Source of the DNA: Tetragonia tetragonoides
Taxonomy: Eukaryota; Streptophyta; Magnoliopsida; Caryophyllales; Aizoaceae
DNA length: 64,000 nucleotides
Reading direction: 5' to 3'
Assembly: GCA_038025085.1 (NCBI GenBank)
Contig: CM076139.1
Location: 24,908,807 to 24,972,806, forward strand
Shown here piece by piece: positions 36,181 through 48,077 of this stretch (positions within the stretch are counted from its first letter, which is position 1; the number at the start of each line of letters is the position of its first letter). Under the pieces are notes generated by a model. That model had not been told where the DNA came from, made no database searches, and worked only from the letters and a program-made list of their open reading frames with translations. Position numbers and translations under genes: made by a program.

Positions 36181-36526
36181 ACATTGGCATCGCGTAAGAC
36201 CGCCCTTACAAGCTTATCAGGGACCCAATAACGGACCCTGGGAGCCTCCCATGTCCCGTAGGGGTCTCCCGTACGATATGGAGCAAAAATATTAGCGTCG
36301 AAAACATTGCGTCCGGAGGCCCAGAACACGTCCCCTGCAGCATTCCCGGGGCCCGGTTGCGTTTTTGCCCAAATATTTATCGGAGGGGGGGGTCTATCAT
36401 GGCCCTCGGGGACCCTCGGTGCCCGGGAGGTCACCTTGATCCCCGAACTTCGATATCACACATGTCGCCCGTTTTCGGGCCCTAACATTGGGTTGGTCAA
36501 CATTGGCATCGCAACATTGGCATCGC
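36181..36526. repeat. Satellite unit plus three stacked target copies before L12
   Basis: Unit 36181-36484, then acattgggttggtca (36485-36499), acattggcatcgc (36500-36512) and again acattggcatcgc (36514-36526). The first variant is the same as the sequence behind L12 (38446-38460), so it is the likely true duplication. The other two are additional copies at the 5' junction. Confidence 0.85.
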
Positions 36527-38445
36527 GCCTGTTAGCCATTCTCTCTCTAAAATGCTCTCTCCTCTCTCCTCGACAGCGCCTGTTAGCCATTAACAAAGCA
36601 CTGAGTTCAAATGGGGAAGAACGGGAAAGCAAAAAAAGGGAAGGGGGTTCAAGACGGGGATGCGGGAAACTCAGAAGCTCCACCATGTCCCACAAAAAAC
36701 CTGTCTCAAAGACAAAGAACGAGCGAAAACCATGAAAACCTAGATTTTGTTATGCGGAATTTAACAGATGAATTGGAGGATCCAAATGTGATGACACCTG
36801 ATGCGCAAACAAAAACAATTAAACAAATGGAATTAGCGCAGGAAAAAATTGATTTCTGGCTGTCTAAGATGAAGGAGAAAGCACGAACCCAGTTCGCGTC
36901 TGAAGATGAGGATGAAGAGCCTGAACAACCAAAGCAACAGGAACTCGGAACTGCAGGTAACAACTCAGCTTGGAAAAAATTTGACATTTCCAAATTAAAG
37001 AATGCAGGGTTTAAATTAGATTTCATTGCTCCTAAATTGCATGAAGGGGAACCGGTGGGTGAAATTAATTTTAGTGACATTGAATCTGAAATAAACTACT
37101 GGAATCAAGCAGTGGTCTGTTATGTAATGGGAGCAAGGCCCCCAATTAATGTTCTAAGTGGTTTTCTTCGAAGAATCTGGGCAAAGAGAGGGATGAATAA
37201 AATTGCCATGATGAAAAATGGGTTGGTTTTGGTCAGGTTTGACTCCCTAGAACAGAGAGATGCAGTGCTACAAGAGGGGGTTTACCACTTTGACAATAAG
37301 CCCATGATTGTTAGGGCATGGTCTGAAAATATAGATTATGAAAAAGAGGAACTGACCTCGGTGCCAATTTGGGTAAAATTCCCGGGACTTAATGTGAAGT
37401 ACTGGAATGCAATGGGATTAAGTAAGATAGGAAGCCTTGTAGGAAGGCCAATGATGGCAGATAGAAACACAGAGCTTAAAATTGGAATCCAGTTTGCCAG
37501 GGTGATGATTGAAGTTGAAATTGGAGCTGCTTACCCCAATAAGGTGCACTACAGGAATGAGAAGGTAAATGTTGTAGAACAGGTAGTGGAATATGACTGG
37601 AAGCCTGTCCTATGCACCCACTGCAAGCAATATGGGCACTGTGAGGCAGAATGCAGGAAGAATGTTGCTGCAGCAACTGTGATACCAACACAAATTGCAG
37701 TACCAGTACAGAGGCAACCTGGCCAACAGGAAAACACTTGGGCACAGCAATGGCAGAATGTTGGGAGGGGGAGAGGAAGAATGAATAATGCAGGTAGAGG
37801 AGCAAGAGCTGGAAGGGGTATTTACAGGCAAATTCAGCAACAACAGCAGGATAAGCCACAGACACAAAACCCCTTTGCAGCACTGCAAAATGAAGGTGAC
37901 GCACAGGACAAGCAACAGCCCAGAGATAGTACAGAACCTGACATTCAGAAGGAGATACACACGGGTTTAAGAAGGGAATCAGAAGCAGGTTGATGCAGCT
38001 AGACTCTGAATCAGGTAACAGGAACCAATAGAGTATACAGGAAATCAGCAGGGTGTTGTTGCAGAAAACAAAGGAGGATGAATCAACTCTGGAAGATTGC
38101 CCCAGCAGAGGATTCAGAGGTTAAGAGCGGAAGCAAAGCAGAAGCAGGAAGAAGCAGCTTGAGTGGAAAAAAATGATAGAAATTCTGTAATAATTTAGAT
38201 TATTAAGTTTTTGTTTTTTGCTGTAAGACAGGAATGTTTTTTGTATTTTGTATCTGTAATCAGATATGGGGAACCACTGCATGTAGTAAGTGCCCCCAGG
38301 AATGTTGGGTTGTAAGGAAAAAAGGGATGCAGAGGAAGAGGAACCCTACCTAGTAGGTGGCCTTGGACTTGCATTACCTATGGACTGTAATCTGTGTAAC
38401 ATTACAGCTAGCAATAACACAATTTCTGACTTGCACCAAAAAAAA
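36527..38445 (+). mobile_element. LINE copy L12, ORF1 intact, ORF2 deleted
   Basis: 5' UTR 36527-36610 and an intact ORF1 (36611-37993), then direct transition at about 37963 to 3' UTR-type sequence. All of ORF2 is gone. The hairpin is at 38345-38357 and the poly-A joins acattgggttggtca (38446-38460). It could supply ORF1 protein but needs ORF2 from elsewhere. Confidence 0.92.
36611..37993 (+). CDS. LINE ORF1 protein, 460 aa, intact frame with altered C terminus
   Basis: RNA-binding ORF1 of the LINE. It starts MGKNGKAKKGKG; the start is supported by the shared position behind the pyrimidine-rich 5' UTR. After an acidic, Gln-rich N-terminal part (about 1-120) comes the DUF4283-like domain (KLKNAGFKLDFIAPK, SGFLRRIWAKRGMNKIA, FDNKPMIVRAW, WVKFPGLNVKYWN). 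The CCHC knuckle CTHCKQYGHCEAECRK is complete, and a Gly/Arg-rich stretch (GRGRGRMNNAGRGARAGRG) follows. The usual end LTxSHG is replaced by TGLRRESEAG through the deletion that removed ORF2. Expression is unknown. Confidence 0.88.
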   Translation: MGKNGKAKKGKGVQDGDAGNSEAPPCPTKNLSQRQRTSENHENLDFVMRNLTDELEDPNVMTPDAQTKTIKQMELAQEKIDFWLSKMKEKARTQFASEDEDEEPEQPKQQELGTAGNNSAWKKFDISKLKNAGFKLDFIAPKLHEGEPVGEINFSDIESEINYWNQAVVCYVMGARPPINVLSGFLRRIWAKRGMNKIAMMKNGLVLVRFDSLEQRDAVLQEGVYHFDNKPMIVRAWSENIDYEKEELTSVPIWVKFPGLNVKYWNAMGLSKIGSLVGRPMMADRNTELKIGIQFARVMIEVEIGAAYPNKVHYRNEKVNVVEQVVEYDWKPVLCTHCKQYGHCEAECRKNVAAATVIPTQIAVPVQRQPGQQENTWAQQWQNVGRGRGRMNNAGRGARAGRGIYRQIQQQQQDKPQTQNPFAALQNEGDAQDKQQPRDSTEPDIQKEIHTGLRRESEAG

Positions 38446-38460
38446 ACATTGGGTTGGTCA

Positions 38461-41382
38461 TATGCTGAAATACAGGATTTTAAAGAGTGCATTGAAAAGT
38501 GCTTTCTCACTGAAATGGGTTGGTCAGGATGTCAGTTTACATGGAACAATAGGCATGAAAGGGGTGGGAGAGTTTATTCTAAAATTGAATGGGCCTTTGC
38601 AAACAGCCTCTGGTTCTAGGAATGTGATCAATCTGATCTTAAATTCCACCCAGAGGGAGTTTCTGATCACTCCCCAATTTGTCTAGCTCTTCATACAGAA
38701 TCCACAAAAAAACATATCCCCTTTAAATACTTCAACATGTGGAGCCTCCACTCTGAATTCCATGCTATGGTTTAGCAAGCTTGGAACTTCAGAACACAAG
38801 GCACAAAAATGTTTAGAGTGTACCAGAAACTGAAAAAGGTGAGAACAGTGCTAAAGAAGCTAAACAGGAATGAATTTAGGGACATCTTAGCACAAGCAGA
38901 CATTGCCAGGATAGCCATGACTCAAGCTCAGATTGAAGCCAACAAGGAGCCCTTAAATGAGGAAGTGCAACAGAATGAAGTACAGGCCAGGAGAAGATAC
39001 AATGAGGTAAACATGGCAGCTGAAAACTTTCTATAGGAGAAAAGCAAGGCAAATTGGGTTCAGTTGGGAGATGGGAACACTCATTTATTCCATGCAGTCA
39101 TGAAGCAAAGAAGACACCAGAATAGAGTACAATCCATCAGGACACAGCAGGGGACTCTATTGGAAGATCAGAATATGGTTATGGAGGAATTTGTGAGGTT
39201 TTACAAAGAAATGTTGGGGGTCTCAGGGGTAAGAGAAACCACAGCAGAAGACAGCTTCTTCTCAGCAGGTCACAAACTTGACATACATCAACAGATGAAC
39301 CTTATTGCCCCTGTAAATGCTGATGAGGTGAAAAAAGCAATGTTTGAAATTGATTGCAACAAAAGCCCGGGCCCTGATGGTTTTGGATCAGGATTCTTCA
39401 AAGAAGCTTGGCATATTGTGGGGCAAGAAGTGACTGAAGCTATCATTGATTTCTTTGACTCCTCTAGAATGCTCAAAGAGGTGAATGCTACAAACTTATG
39501 CCTTGTGCAGAAGATACAAAACCCAGAGAAGGCATCTGACTTCAGGCCCATAGCTTGTTGTAATACAATCTACAAATGCATCTCCAAGATCTTGTGTGGG
39601 AGATTGGCAAAAGTGCTCCCTGTACTTGTATCAGTGAACCAGGGAGCTTTTGTGGATCAGAGATCAATTGTCAACAACATCATGATATGTCAGGATCTTA
39701 TTAAGCACTACAATAGGAAACAGTCATCTCCTAGGAGCTTGATGAAGATTGATCTAAGGAAAGCATATGACACAATTCACTGGGGTTTTGTGAAGGAAAT
39801 GCTGCAAGGGTATGGATTCCCTGTAAAGTTCAGTGGATGGCTACTTGAATGCATCCAAACAGCTAGTTTCAGCATCAATATGAATGGGTAAGCACATGGA
39901 TACTTTATTGCAAAACGTGGCATCAGGCAGGGTGATCCAATCTCTCCATTAATATTTGTATTGGTAATGGAATATCTGTCAAGAATCCTGAAGATAGCCT
40001 GTATGGATAAGAGCTTCAGCTGGCATCCCATGTGCAAAGAACTTGCATTGAGTCACCTCTGCTTTGCTGATGACTTAATGTGTTTCTGTAAAGTTGCACC
40101 TGAATCTGTGAGTACCATGATGAACAGCATAAATCACTTCTCACAAGCTACTGTTCTGTTTGCAAACAAGGAAAAATCAAATATTTATGTAGCAGGGGTA
40201 AATGAACAAGTAAAGAATGAACTGTTGCACCTATCAGGATTCAAAGAAGGAACTTTGCCCATGAAATACCTGGGTGTCCCACTGTCCCCATCTAAATGGA
40301 GCAAATTAGATTTTGAATGCTTGGTGGATAAAATGACAAACAAATTGCAGATCTGGGCCTCCAGGAACCTCTCTTATGGAGGAAGAGTTCAACTAATAAA
40401 CTCTGTATTATTCTCTATACATGTATACTGGTCAAGCATCTTCATAATGCCTGCTGGGGTACTGAAAAGTGTGGAGCAAAAATGCAGATTTTTCTTGTGG
40501 GGGACAACTGAACAGAAGCACAAGACAAGCTTGGTGGCATGGGACATTGTATGCAGACCAAGGAAAAATGGTGGACTAAATGTTAAGAATTGCAAATGGT
40601 TCAACATAGCTCTAAATTGGAAGCATATGTGGGATCTAGCCACTAAAAAAGACACACTGTGGGTAAAATGGATTAATGGGGTTTATCTGAAAGGAGAAAA
40701 CTTCTGGAATTATGTTCCAGTGTGGGGTACCAGCTGGTACTGGAAGAAGCTGAACAAGATCAAAAGCTATTTTCAGGGTCAATACACAGCAAGGGGAGCA
40801 TTGAAGTATGCATCTGATGGAATATACTCTGCTGCAAGTGGCTACAGAATGTTGCAAGGTGACATGCCAAAATACAGACATGCTGATTTGATCTGGGGAA
40901 AGATATCCATGCCTAGACAAAACTTTTGCTTGTGGCTGGCTCAAATGGGAAGATTATTAACAAAAGATAGGTTGCAGAGAATGGGATTCTTGAATGGAGA
41001 TGACACATGCTACCTGTGTAAGCTGAAACCAGAGGACCACAATCATCTGTTTTTCAACTGTAATGTGTCAACAGTAGTCCTGGATCAACTGAGGGGGTGG
41101 CTGCAAATATCAGCAAAAGCAAACACAATTCAGGGCATGCTCAACTGGATGAGCAGGCAAAAATGCTCGAGACTCAGGAAGGAAGTGTATGCAGCAGGGC
41201 TAGCAGCAGCAGTTTATTGGATTTGGAGATGCAGGAATACTCACTATGTTGGTGGAGGCAGTATACCAGTGCCACAGATCATGCAACAGGTTCAGCAAGT
41301 AGTCAGAATCAGAATTCAACAACGCAGTAACAGTAAGAGGAAAATGAACAGCAGGGATAAGAGATGGTTAGGGGAGATATAG
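38461..41382 (+). pseudogene. LINE ORF2 without N terminus, four in-frame stops, no frameshift
   Basis: A single frame from YAEIQDFKECIEKC to the normal stop. Internal stops are TAG 38617, TAG about 38773, TAG 39034 and TAA 39889; the first three replace Gln codons. The endonuclease rest has WNNRH, KIEWAF (Asp to Glu at the catalytic KIDW) and SDHSP. RT motifs KIDLRKAYDTIHW, RQGDPISPL and FADDLMCF are intact, as is zf-RVT CYLCKLKPEDHNHLFFNC. The lack of indels suggests recent age. Confidence 0.92.
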
Positions 41383-41553
41383 TTAGCAGTGTACTGGATA
41401 TGGAGAAGCAGGAACATCCAACATTTTGAGGGGAGCAGACTGTCTATGATGCAGACCATGCAGCAGAATCAGAAGATAGTCAGCATCAGAATACAGCAAT
41501 GCAGCAGAAAGAAGAAGATCAACAGCAAGGATAAAATATGGATAGGGAGTGTG
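41383..41553 (+). pseudogene. Second ORF2 tail in L13
   Basis: Immediately behind the ORF2 stop the sequence repeats the last ~57 codons of ORF2 in a diverged version: VYWIWRSRNIQHFEGSRLSMMQTMQQNQ ... RKKKINSKDKIWIGS. No poly-A or target lies between the two tails, so this is not a separate insertion but a template switch or recombination inside the element. Confidence 0.85.
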
Positions 41554-41874
41554 CAATTGTCCCCTGCACTAAGCCTTTGTAGTTTGGTGGAAGTGGAAAT
41601 ATTTTATGTTTTCTGTAGAAGTTGTAACAGCTTACTGTTTTTGTGTTTTTTGTAATTGTTGTAAGTCAGGAATGTCTGGTTAGTTTGAATCAGCCAGGAT
41701 GAGCCACTGGATGCAGCATGTTGCTCCAGTCCTGTGTTTAGGGTTGTGTGGTTGTTAAGGGATGTAGATACAAGGAACCCTACCTAGTAGGTGGCCTTGG
41801 ATTTAAAGTGCCTATGGGCTGTAATCTTGCTACATTGCAGCTAGTAATAATACAATTCTGACTTGCACCAAAAA

Positions 41875-41926
41875 ACATTGGCATCGCGTAAAACCGCCCT
41901 GACAAGCCTATCAGGGACCCAATAAC
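41875..41926. repeat. Partial satellite (about 52 bp) between L13 and L14
   Basis: Only the first ~52 bp of a unit (acattggcatcgcgtaaaac ... gacccaataac). The same bases start the unit behind L14 (46726-46778), so this is readable as a long target-site duplication of L14 and not the usual 13 bp. Confidence 0.8.
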
Positions 41927-41995
41927 TTTCTCTCTCTAGCAATGTTCTCTCCTCTCTCCACCAGCGCAAGTTTCTGCAGCTTGCTCTGAGTTTTA

Positions 41996-43398
41996 ATGGT
42001 GAGAAACGAAAAAGCTAAGCGTGGGATTGAAGGTCGGGAAGGTGGCGTGCCTGAGGAACTAGTTAGACCGGTGAGAATGGCAAATCGTGGCTTCCAGAGT
42101 AGTGAAAGACCCAATCTGGACAGGGTAGTGAGGAATTTAACCAGTGAACTTGAAGAACCGGATATACTAACACACCAGATGTTAATCAAGGGACGGTACA
42201 CCAATTGGAATTAGCGAGAGAAAAAATCAATTCGTGGCCGTCAAAAATGCAAACTAAAGCAAGAACCCATTTCTCCTGGGAAGATGATGTTGTTGCTGAG
42301 GAGGCGGATAAGCTTCAACAATAGTCAGGAATAGGTAAACCTTCAGCTTGGGAGAAATTTGACATCACAAAATTAAGAAATGTTGGCTTTAAAGTGGAAT
42401 TTATGGAACCTGTAATGCATGAGGGTAAACCAGTTGGGGAAATTAAAATGATGGATATACAGTCTGAAATTAGTTACTGGAATCAGGCTGTAGTTTGTTA
42501 TGTTCTGGGCTCTAGACCTCCTATTAATGTTTGTTTGGTTTTTTGAGGAGAATTTGGGCGAATAAGGGGATGAACAAGATAGCTACGATGAACAATGGTC
42601 TAGTTTTGGTGCATTTTGAATCATTGGAAAAAAGGGATGTTGTTTTACCATTTTGATAATAAGCCTATGATAGTGAGGCCATGGTCTGAAAATGATCATT
42701 ATGCTAGAGAGGAGCTCAATTCTATTCCAATCTGGGTTAAATTTCCAAGGTTAGATGTGAAATATTGGAATGCTATGGGTTTAAGCAAGATCTCTAGTCT
42801 CATTGGTAGGCCAATGATGGCTGACAAGAACACTAAGCTTAAGGTTGGTATTCACTATGCCAGAGTGATGATTTAGGTGGAGATAGGTGGAGAATACCCT
42901 GACAAGGTTCATTTTAGGAATGAAAGAGGCAACATTATAGAGCAGGAGGTGGAATATGACTGGAAGCCAACTGTTTGTGGCCATTTCAAGCGGTATGGGC
43001 ATATTGAGGAGGCTTGTAGAAAGAAGATTAAAGTCCCTACTACCTTACCAGTAGGACAACCTATTTAGACCAAGACTGTACTGAATGCACAACCTGTGCA
43101 GCCAGTAGTACCCAGAAATCTGCAGTGGCAGAATGCAGGAAAGGGGAGAGAAAGAATGGGAAATGCTGGAAGGGGGAGAATGGGAGGAGGTAGAGGGGTT
43201 TATAGGCCCCTGCCACAGCCTTTGAAGCGAGCTACACCTCTGTACAATAAATTTTACGCATTGCAAGATGACATTGAGGTTCAGGAGGTGCACGTGATAC
43301 AGGAAGCCATTGTAGAGCTAGAGCTACATGAGGAGCAGCACAGTATGGTGGTGCCACTGCATGTTATGTCCCCTTTCTTGACTGCTGGTCATGGATAG
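41996..43398 (+). pseudogene. LINE ORF1 with frameshifts and stops
   Basis: Start MVRNEKAKRGIEGREG. A frame change occurs near 42170 (ctaacacaccagat), a stop near 42323, and a small deletion in the SGFLRRIW region near 42530. 42616-42874 is open (FDNKPMIVRPW, WVKFPRLDVKYWN), then TAG 42874-42876. The knuckle reads CGHFKRYGHIEEAC, so the second Cys is Phe. TAG at 43066-43068 follows. The Gly/Arg-rich stretch and end LTAGHG are retained, with ATGGATAG at 43391-43398. Confidence 0.87.
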
Positions 43399-46300
43399 AG
43401 TTCTTACATGGAATGTGAGAGGGCTGAATGGCCCTAATAAGCAAAGGAACATTGCTCTCTTTTGCAAAAAGAATAAATGTGTCTTTGTTGCATTTTTAGA
43501 AACTAAAATTAGAGCAGTAAATATTGAAAATTGCAAAAAATGTTTTATGTCAGGGTGGGAGTCATATATTAATCTTGACAAACATCATTTGGGTAGGATA
43601 TGGGTGAGGTGGTTACCTAATTATTTTCATGTGAATGTTATTTTCTCATCTGCCCAAATGGTTATCTGTAAAGTGTGTCATGTGGAGAGCAAAGTAGAGT
43701 TTGTGTTAAGGGTTGTGTATGGCTTGAATGAAAAAGATGAAAGGAAGAAGCTATGGGAGGATATGAGATCTTTTGCAATTAACTGCCAGAACCCATGGCT
43801 TGTAGCTGGGGATTTCAATAATGTGTTGACAGCTGATAATAGACAAGGGGGGAATCCTGTGACTTGTGCTGAGATACAAGATTGTAAAGCTTGTCTTTAT
43901 AATTGTTACCTTAATAAGTTTTGTTGGTCTGGATGCAAGTACACTTGGAACAACAGGCATGAGAAGGGGGGGAGGGTATACTCTAAAATTGACTGGGGTT
44001 TTGCAAATAGCAAGTGGCTCCAGCAACTTCACCAGTGCACACCTCCCTGAACGAGTGTCAGATCACTCTCCTATGAGTCTCACCCTCAATCAAAATAGCC
44101 CTAGGAGGAATACCCCTTTCAGATTTTTTAATATGTGGAGCCTCCACTCTGACTTCCAAGCAACTGTGCAACAAGCATGGAATTCCAAAACACAAGGCAC
44201 AAAAATGTTCCAGTTATACCACAAAATGAAAAATGTGAGGAAAGATCTGAAGAAGTTAAACAGGGATGAGTTCAGCAACATCCTATCCCAGTCTGATATT
44301 GCTAGAGAAACTATGCTTAAAGCTCAAATTGAGGCAAATTATGATCCCTTGAATGAGACACTGCAGTAGGGTGAGTTGAAGGCTAGGAAGAGGTACAATG
44401 AGCTGAACATGGCAGCTGAAGCTTTCCTACAGCAGAAGGGCAAAGTGAAGTGGATTCAACTGGGGGATGGCAACACCCAGTATTTTCACTCCATTATGAA
44501 GCAAAGAGGCAACAAAATAGAGTGCGCTCTATCAAGACACCGGATGGAGTGGTACTTGAAGATCAGGGTCTGATTATGAGGGAATTCATAAATTTCTATC
44601 AGAATATGTTGGGAGTGACTGGTGGAAGGGAGTTGGGTGCAGATAATTTCTTTTTGCTCAGCTGGTCATAGATTAGACATCCATCAACAGATGAACCTGA
44701 TTGCTCCTGTAACTGCAGATGAGGTGAAGAAGGCCATGTTTGACATGGACTGTAACAAAAGTCCAGGTCCTGATGGGTTTGGGTCTGGGTTTTTTAGAGA
44801 GGCATGGAAAACTGTGGGTTGTGAGGTAACTGAGGCAGTGCTGGATTTCTTTGATTCTTCTAGAATGCTCAAAATGGTGAATGCTACTAACCTATGCCTG
44901 GTACAGAAGATACCTAACCCTGAGAAGGCTTCTGACATCAGGCCTATAGCTTGTTGCAATGAAATCTACAAGTGCATTTCAAAAATTTTGTGCAGTAGAT
45001 TAACAAGAGTGTTACATGACCTGGTGTCTATGAATCAAGGGGCTTTTGTGGCTCAAAGATCAATTGTCCACAATATTACTATTTGTCAGGATCTAGTTAA
45101 GCATTATAGGAGGAAACAGTCTTCCCCTAGGTGTTTGGTGAAGATAGATTTAAGGAAGGCTTATGACACAATTCATTGGGGTTTTATCAAGGATATGCTG
45201 CAAGAGTATGGTTTCCCTGAGAAGTTTAGTGGTTGGCTGACGAAATGCATTCAAACTGCTAGCTTTAGCATCAATGTGAATGGTGAGAGTCATGGTTATT
45301 TTGTGGCTAAGCGTGGCATCAGGCATGGTGACCCTGTATCACCTCTGATATTTGTTATTGTTATGGAATTTTTGTCAAGGATTTTGAGGATAGCAAGCTT
45401 GCATTCTGTATTCAGATGGCATCCTATGTGCAAGGAGCTTGCTCTAAATCATCTTTGTTTTGTAGATGATTTGCTGTGTTTCTGCAGAGCTGACACTGAA
45501 TCTGAGACTGTTATGATGGAGAGCCTCAATTATTTTTCTCAAGTTACAGGCTTGCATGCTAATAAGGATAAATAAAATATTTATCTGGCAGGAGTTAATG
45601 AACAAACTAGGAGGGAGCTACTATAGTTGTCAGGCTTTAGAGAAGGGGCATTGCCTGTGAAATACCTGGGTGTCCCTTTGTCTCCATCTAAATGGAGTAA
45701 AATTGATTGTGAATGTCTTGTCGATAAGATGACAAAAAGACTGCAAGTTTGGGCCTCCAAAAATTTGTCTTATGCAGGAAGAGCTCAGCTGATCAATTCT
45801 GTGTTGTTCTCAATTCATGTGTACTAGTCTAGCACTTTTATAATGCCTGCATGGGTGGTTAAAGCAATTATGGTGTTATAATGACCAACAACAGAAGAAA
45901 AGCCTAGTTGCATGAGATATTGTCTGTAGGCCCAGGAAATCTGGAGGACTCAACATCAAGAAATGCAAATGGTTCAACATTGCACTGAATGGGAAGCACA
46001 TCTGGGATTTAGCCACAAAAAAAGACACAATATGGGTAAGATGGATTAATGGAGTTTATCTGAAAGAGAAGGATTTCTAGGAGTATATACCTCTCTGGGG
46101 CAGCAACTGGTATTGGAAGAAACTCAACAAGGTCAAAATTTATTTATGCAAGTATTACAAAGATGAAAAAGTGTGGTTGGGGTCACAGGATGGAACATAC
46201 ACAGCAGCTAGTGGGTACAATGTCCTATCGGGTGCTATGCCTAAATACAGACATGCGAATCTGATATGGGGAAAGGTCTCTATGCCAAGAAGAGCATTTA

Positions 46301-46490
46301 TGCAGCAGCCATTGCTGCATCAGTGTACTGGATATGGAAAAGAAGGAACCTGAAATGTTTTGAAGGGGCAGCATTATCAACTGAGTTTATCTTCCAGCAG
46401 ATACAGAGTATGGTCAAAGTAAGAACACAGGGTTGAAGAATAAGGAAAATTACTAGGAGGGATAAGGCTTGGATAGATATACTATATAGT
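43391..46490 (+). pseudogene. LINE ORF2 with frameshifts, stops and C-terminal deletions
   Basis: MDRVLTWNVRGLNGPNKQ, FLETKI, GDFNNVL and KIDWGF mark the endonuclease. Frameshifts lie near 44035, 44510 and 44645, and stops at TAG 44367, TAA 45573 and TAG 45825. The RT has SPGPDGFG, KIDLRKAYDTIHW, KRGIRHGDPVSPL (Gln to His) and CFVDDLLCF. Sequence is lost near 45860, and about 280 bases are lost near 46292, removing the zf-RVT motif (atgccaagaagagc joins atttatgcagcagc). Confidence 0.87.
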
Positions 46491-46725
46491 CTTGTGTCTG
46501 GTTTCAATGTTTTGTTTGCTATAAAAGTTGGTGTTTGTAATCTGTTTTTTAGCTTGTCTGGTTGTTTTTTGTTTGTAATGACTGGTTTAGGTTTGATCTG
46601 AGGAGTGCAGACATGGAGGAACCCTACCTAGTAGGTGGCCTCTAGATTTGAATTGCCTCTTAGGTTGTAAATATGCTATTTTACAGCTGTATTAATGCGA
46701 TTCTACCGTTTGCACCAAAAAAAAA

Positions 46726-46978
46726 ACATTGGCATCGCGTAAAACCGCCTTTACAAGCCAATCAGAGACCCAATAACCGACCCTGGAGGCCTCCCATGGC
46801 CCTTAGGGGTCTCCCGTGCGATATGGGGCGAAAATATTAACAACAAAATTTTTGCAACCGGAGGCCAAGAACACATCGCCTATAGTATTCCCGGGTCCTT
46901 GTTGCCGTTTTGGCCCAAAACTTGATCCCCGAACTCCGATATCACACATGTCGCCCGTTTTTGGGCCCTAACATTGGC
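46726..46978. repeat. Satellite unit with internal deletion before L15
   Basis: A single unit shortened to about 245 bp: about 50 bp are missing (gcccaaaac joins cttgatccccg). The target before L15 is cut short (acattggc, from 46971). Confidence 0.88.
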
Positions 46979-48077
46979 TCAGATCCAGCAGGTGGTCAGA
47001 GCTAGAATACAGCAATGTAGTAGCAAGAGGAAAATAAACAACAAAGATAGGAGATGGATAGAAAATGTGTAACTGGCTGTTTTTTTTTTTCTGAACTATG
47101 TGTCTGTATTTTGGTGTTGATGGAAAGCATGCAGCAGATCAGCAGGAAAATCAAATTCAGATGGCAGCAGAGCAACAGCAGGGGAGATATGCAGAACCCA
47201 GTAGCCCTGCAAGGCGTGAGAACTTGTGCAGGGATTTATGCAGCAGGTTACAGCAAGGGAATCAAAACCAGTGGGCAGAAGCTAGACTCAACAGAAAGTC
47301 AGAATCAGAATACATCAGGTTTTTCAGCAGAGAACTAGCAGTTCTGTAAGACAGGAAACCTGTGCAGAAATTCAGGCAGTAGGTCTCAGCAGGGTATCTG
47401 TAGCAGGCTGCTGAAGCTAGGCAGAGTGAAGAAGAAATAAAATTCAGCAGATCAGAAAGAATGAGGACCAGAATGCAGCAATCAGTGAGGACCAGAATGC
47501 AGCAATGCAGCAGGCTGAGAAAGATCAACAGCAGGGATAAAAAATGGTTAGAGAGATTTTCAGCTGATCTGTGTACCACAGCAGACCCAGCAGATAGGCA
47601 GGACCAGATTCCAGGAGAGGTTTTTGCAGGAAAAAACAAGAAGAAATGCAGGACTCCAGTACCTGTACAGGGAGCTAGACAGTAGAGTGATGTGGATCAG
47701 CTTGAATGGGCACAGCAGGTAGATGAAGCAAGAAAGAAGGAGGAATGAATCAGCTCCTGGAAGTTTTAGTTGTAATATTTTTTAGATATATATGTTTTTG
47801 TATTTTGCTGTAAGTCAGAAATAATTTTTGCAAATTGTAATGTTTACAGAGATGGTGAGAAACAATTTTTGCAAATTGTAATGTTTACAGAGAGGGTGAA
47901 CCACTGTCTGTAGTGAGTTGCACCAGGATTGAAGGGATGTAAGGTAGTAGAGGGATGTAGCAAAAAGGAACCCTACCTAGTAGGTGGCCTTGGATCTGCA
48001 TTGCCTAAGGACTGTAATCTTGTTACATTACAGAGAGCAATAATACAATTTCTGACTTGCACCAAAAAACAAAAAAA
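46979..48077 (+). mobile_element. LINE copy L15, 5'-truncated, two ORF2 tails
   Basis: Starts in the last codons of ORF2 (cagatccagcaggtggtcag), stop TAA 47070-47072, then 3' UTR. A second, L17-like ORF2 tail (about 47461-47563; RLRKINSRDKKWLERF) appears inside it and is followed by an L17-like 3' UTR with hairpin 47972-47984. The poly-A is impure (48064-48077). The right target is acattggcatcgc (48078-48090). L05 shows the same two-tail structure. Confidence 0.88.

Larger units (their letters stand above)
38461..41874 (+). mobile_element. LINE copy L13, 5'-truncated, with duplicated ORF2 tail
   Basis: Starts inside the endonuclease region (tatgctgaaatacagg) directly after acattgggttggtca (38446-38460). 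The motif tgggttggtca in that junction occurs again inside the element (38516-38526), so the junction looks templated. ORF2 runs to 41382, then a second, different ORF2 tail (41383-41553) follows with no poly-A between. 3' UTR hairpin 41779-41791; poly-A 41869-41874; right target acattggcatcgc (41875-41887). Confidence 0.92.
41924..46725 (+). mobile_element. LINE copy L14, full length, intermediate subfamily
   Basis: 5' UTR (aactttctctctctagcaatg) to poly-A 46717-46725. ORF1 starts MVRNEKAKRG (V-type start) but other parts resemble the young G-type. The 3' UTR (46491-46716) differs from all others, keeping the hairpin (46623-46635) and the end tttgcacc. ORF1 and ORF2 are both broken. The right flank is canonical acattggcatcgcg (46726 on); the left flank carries about 52 bp of the same unit. 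Confidence 0.92.
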
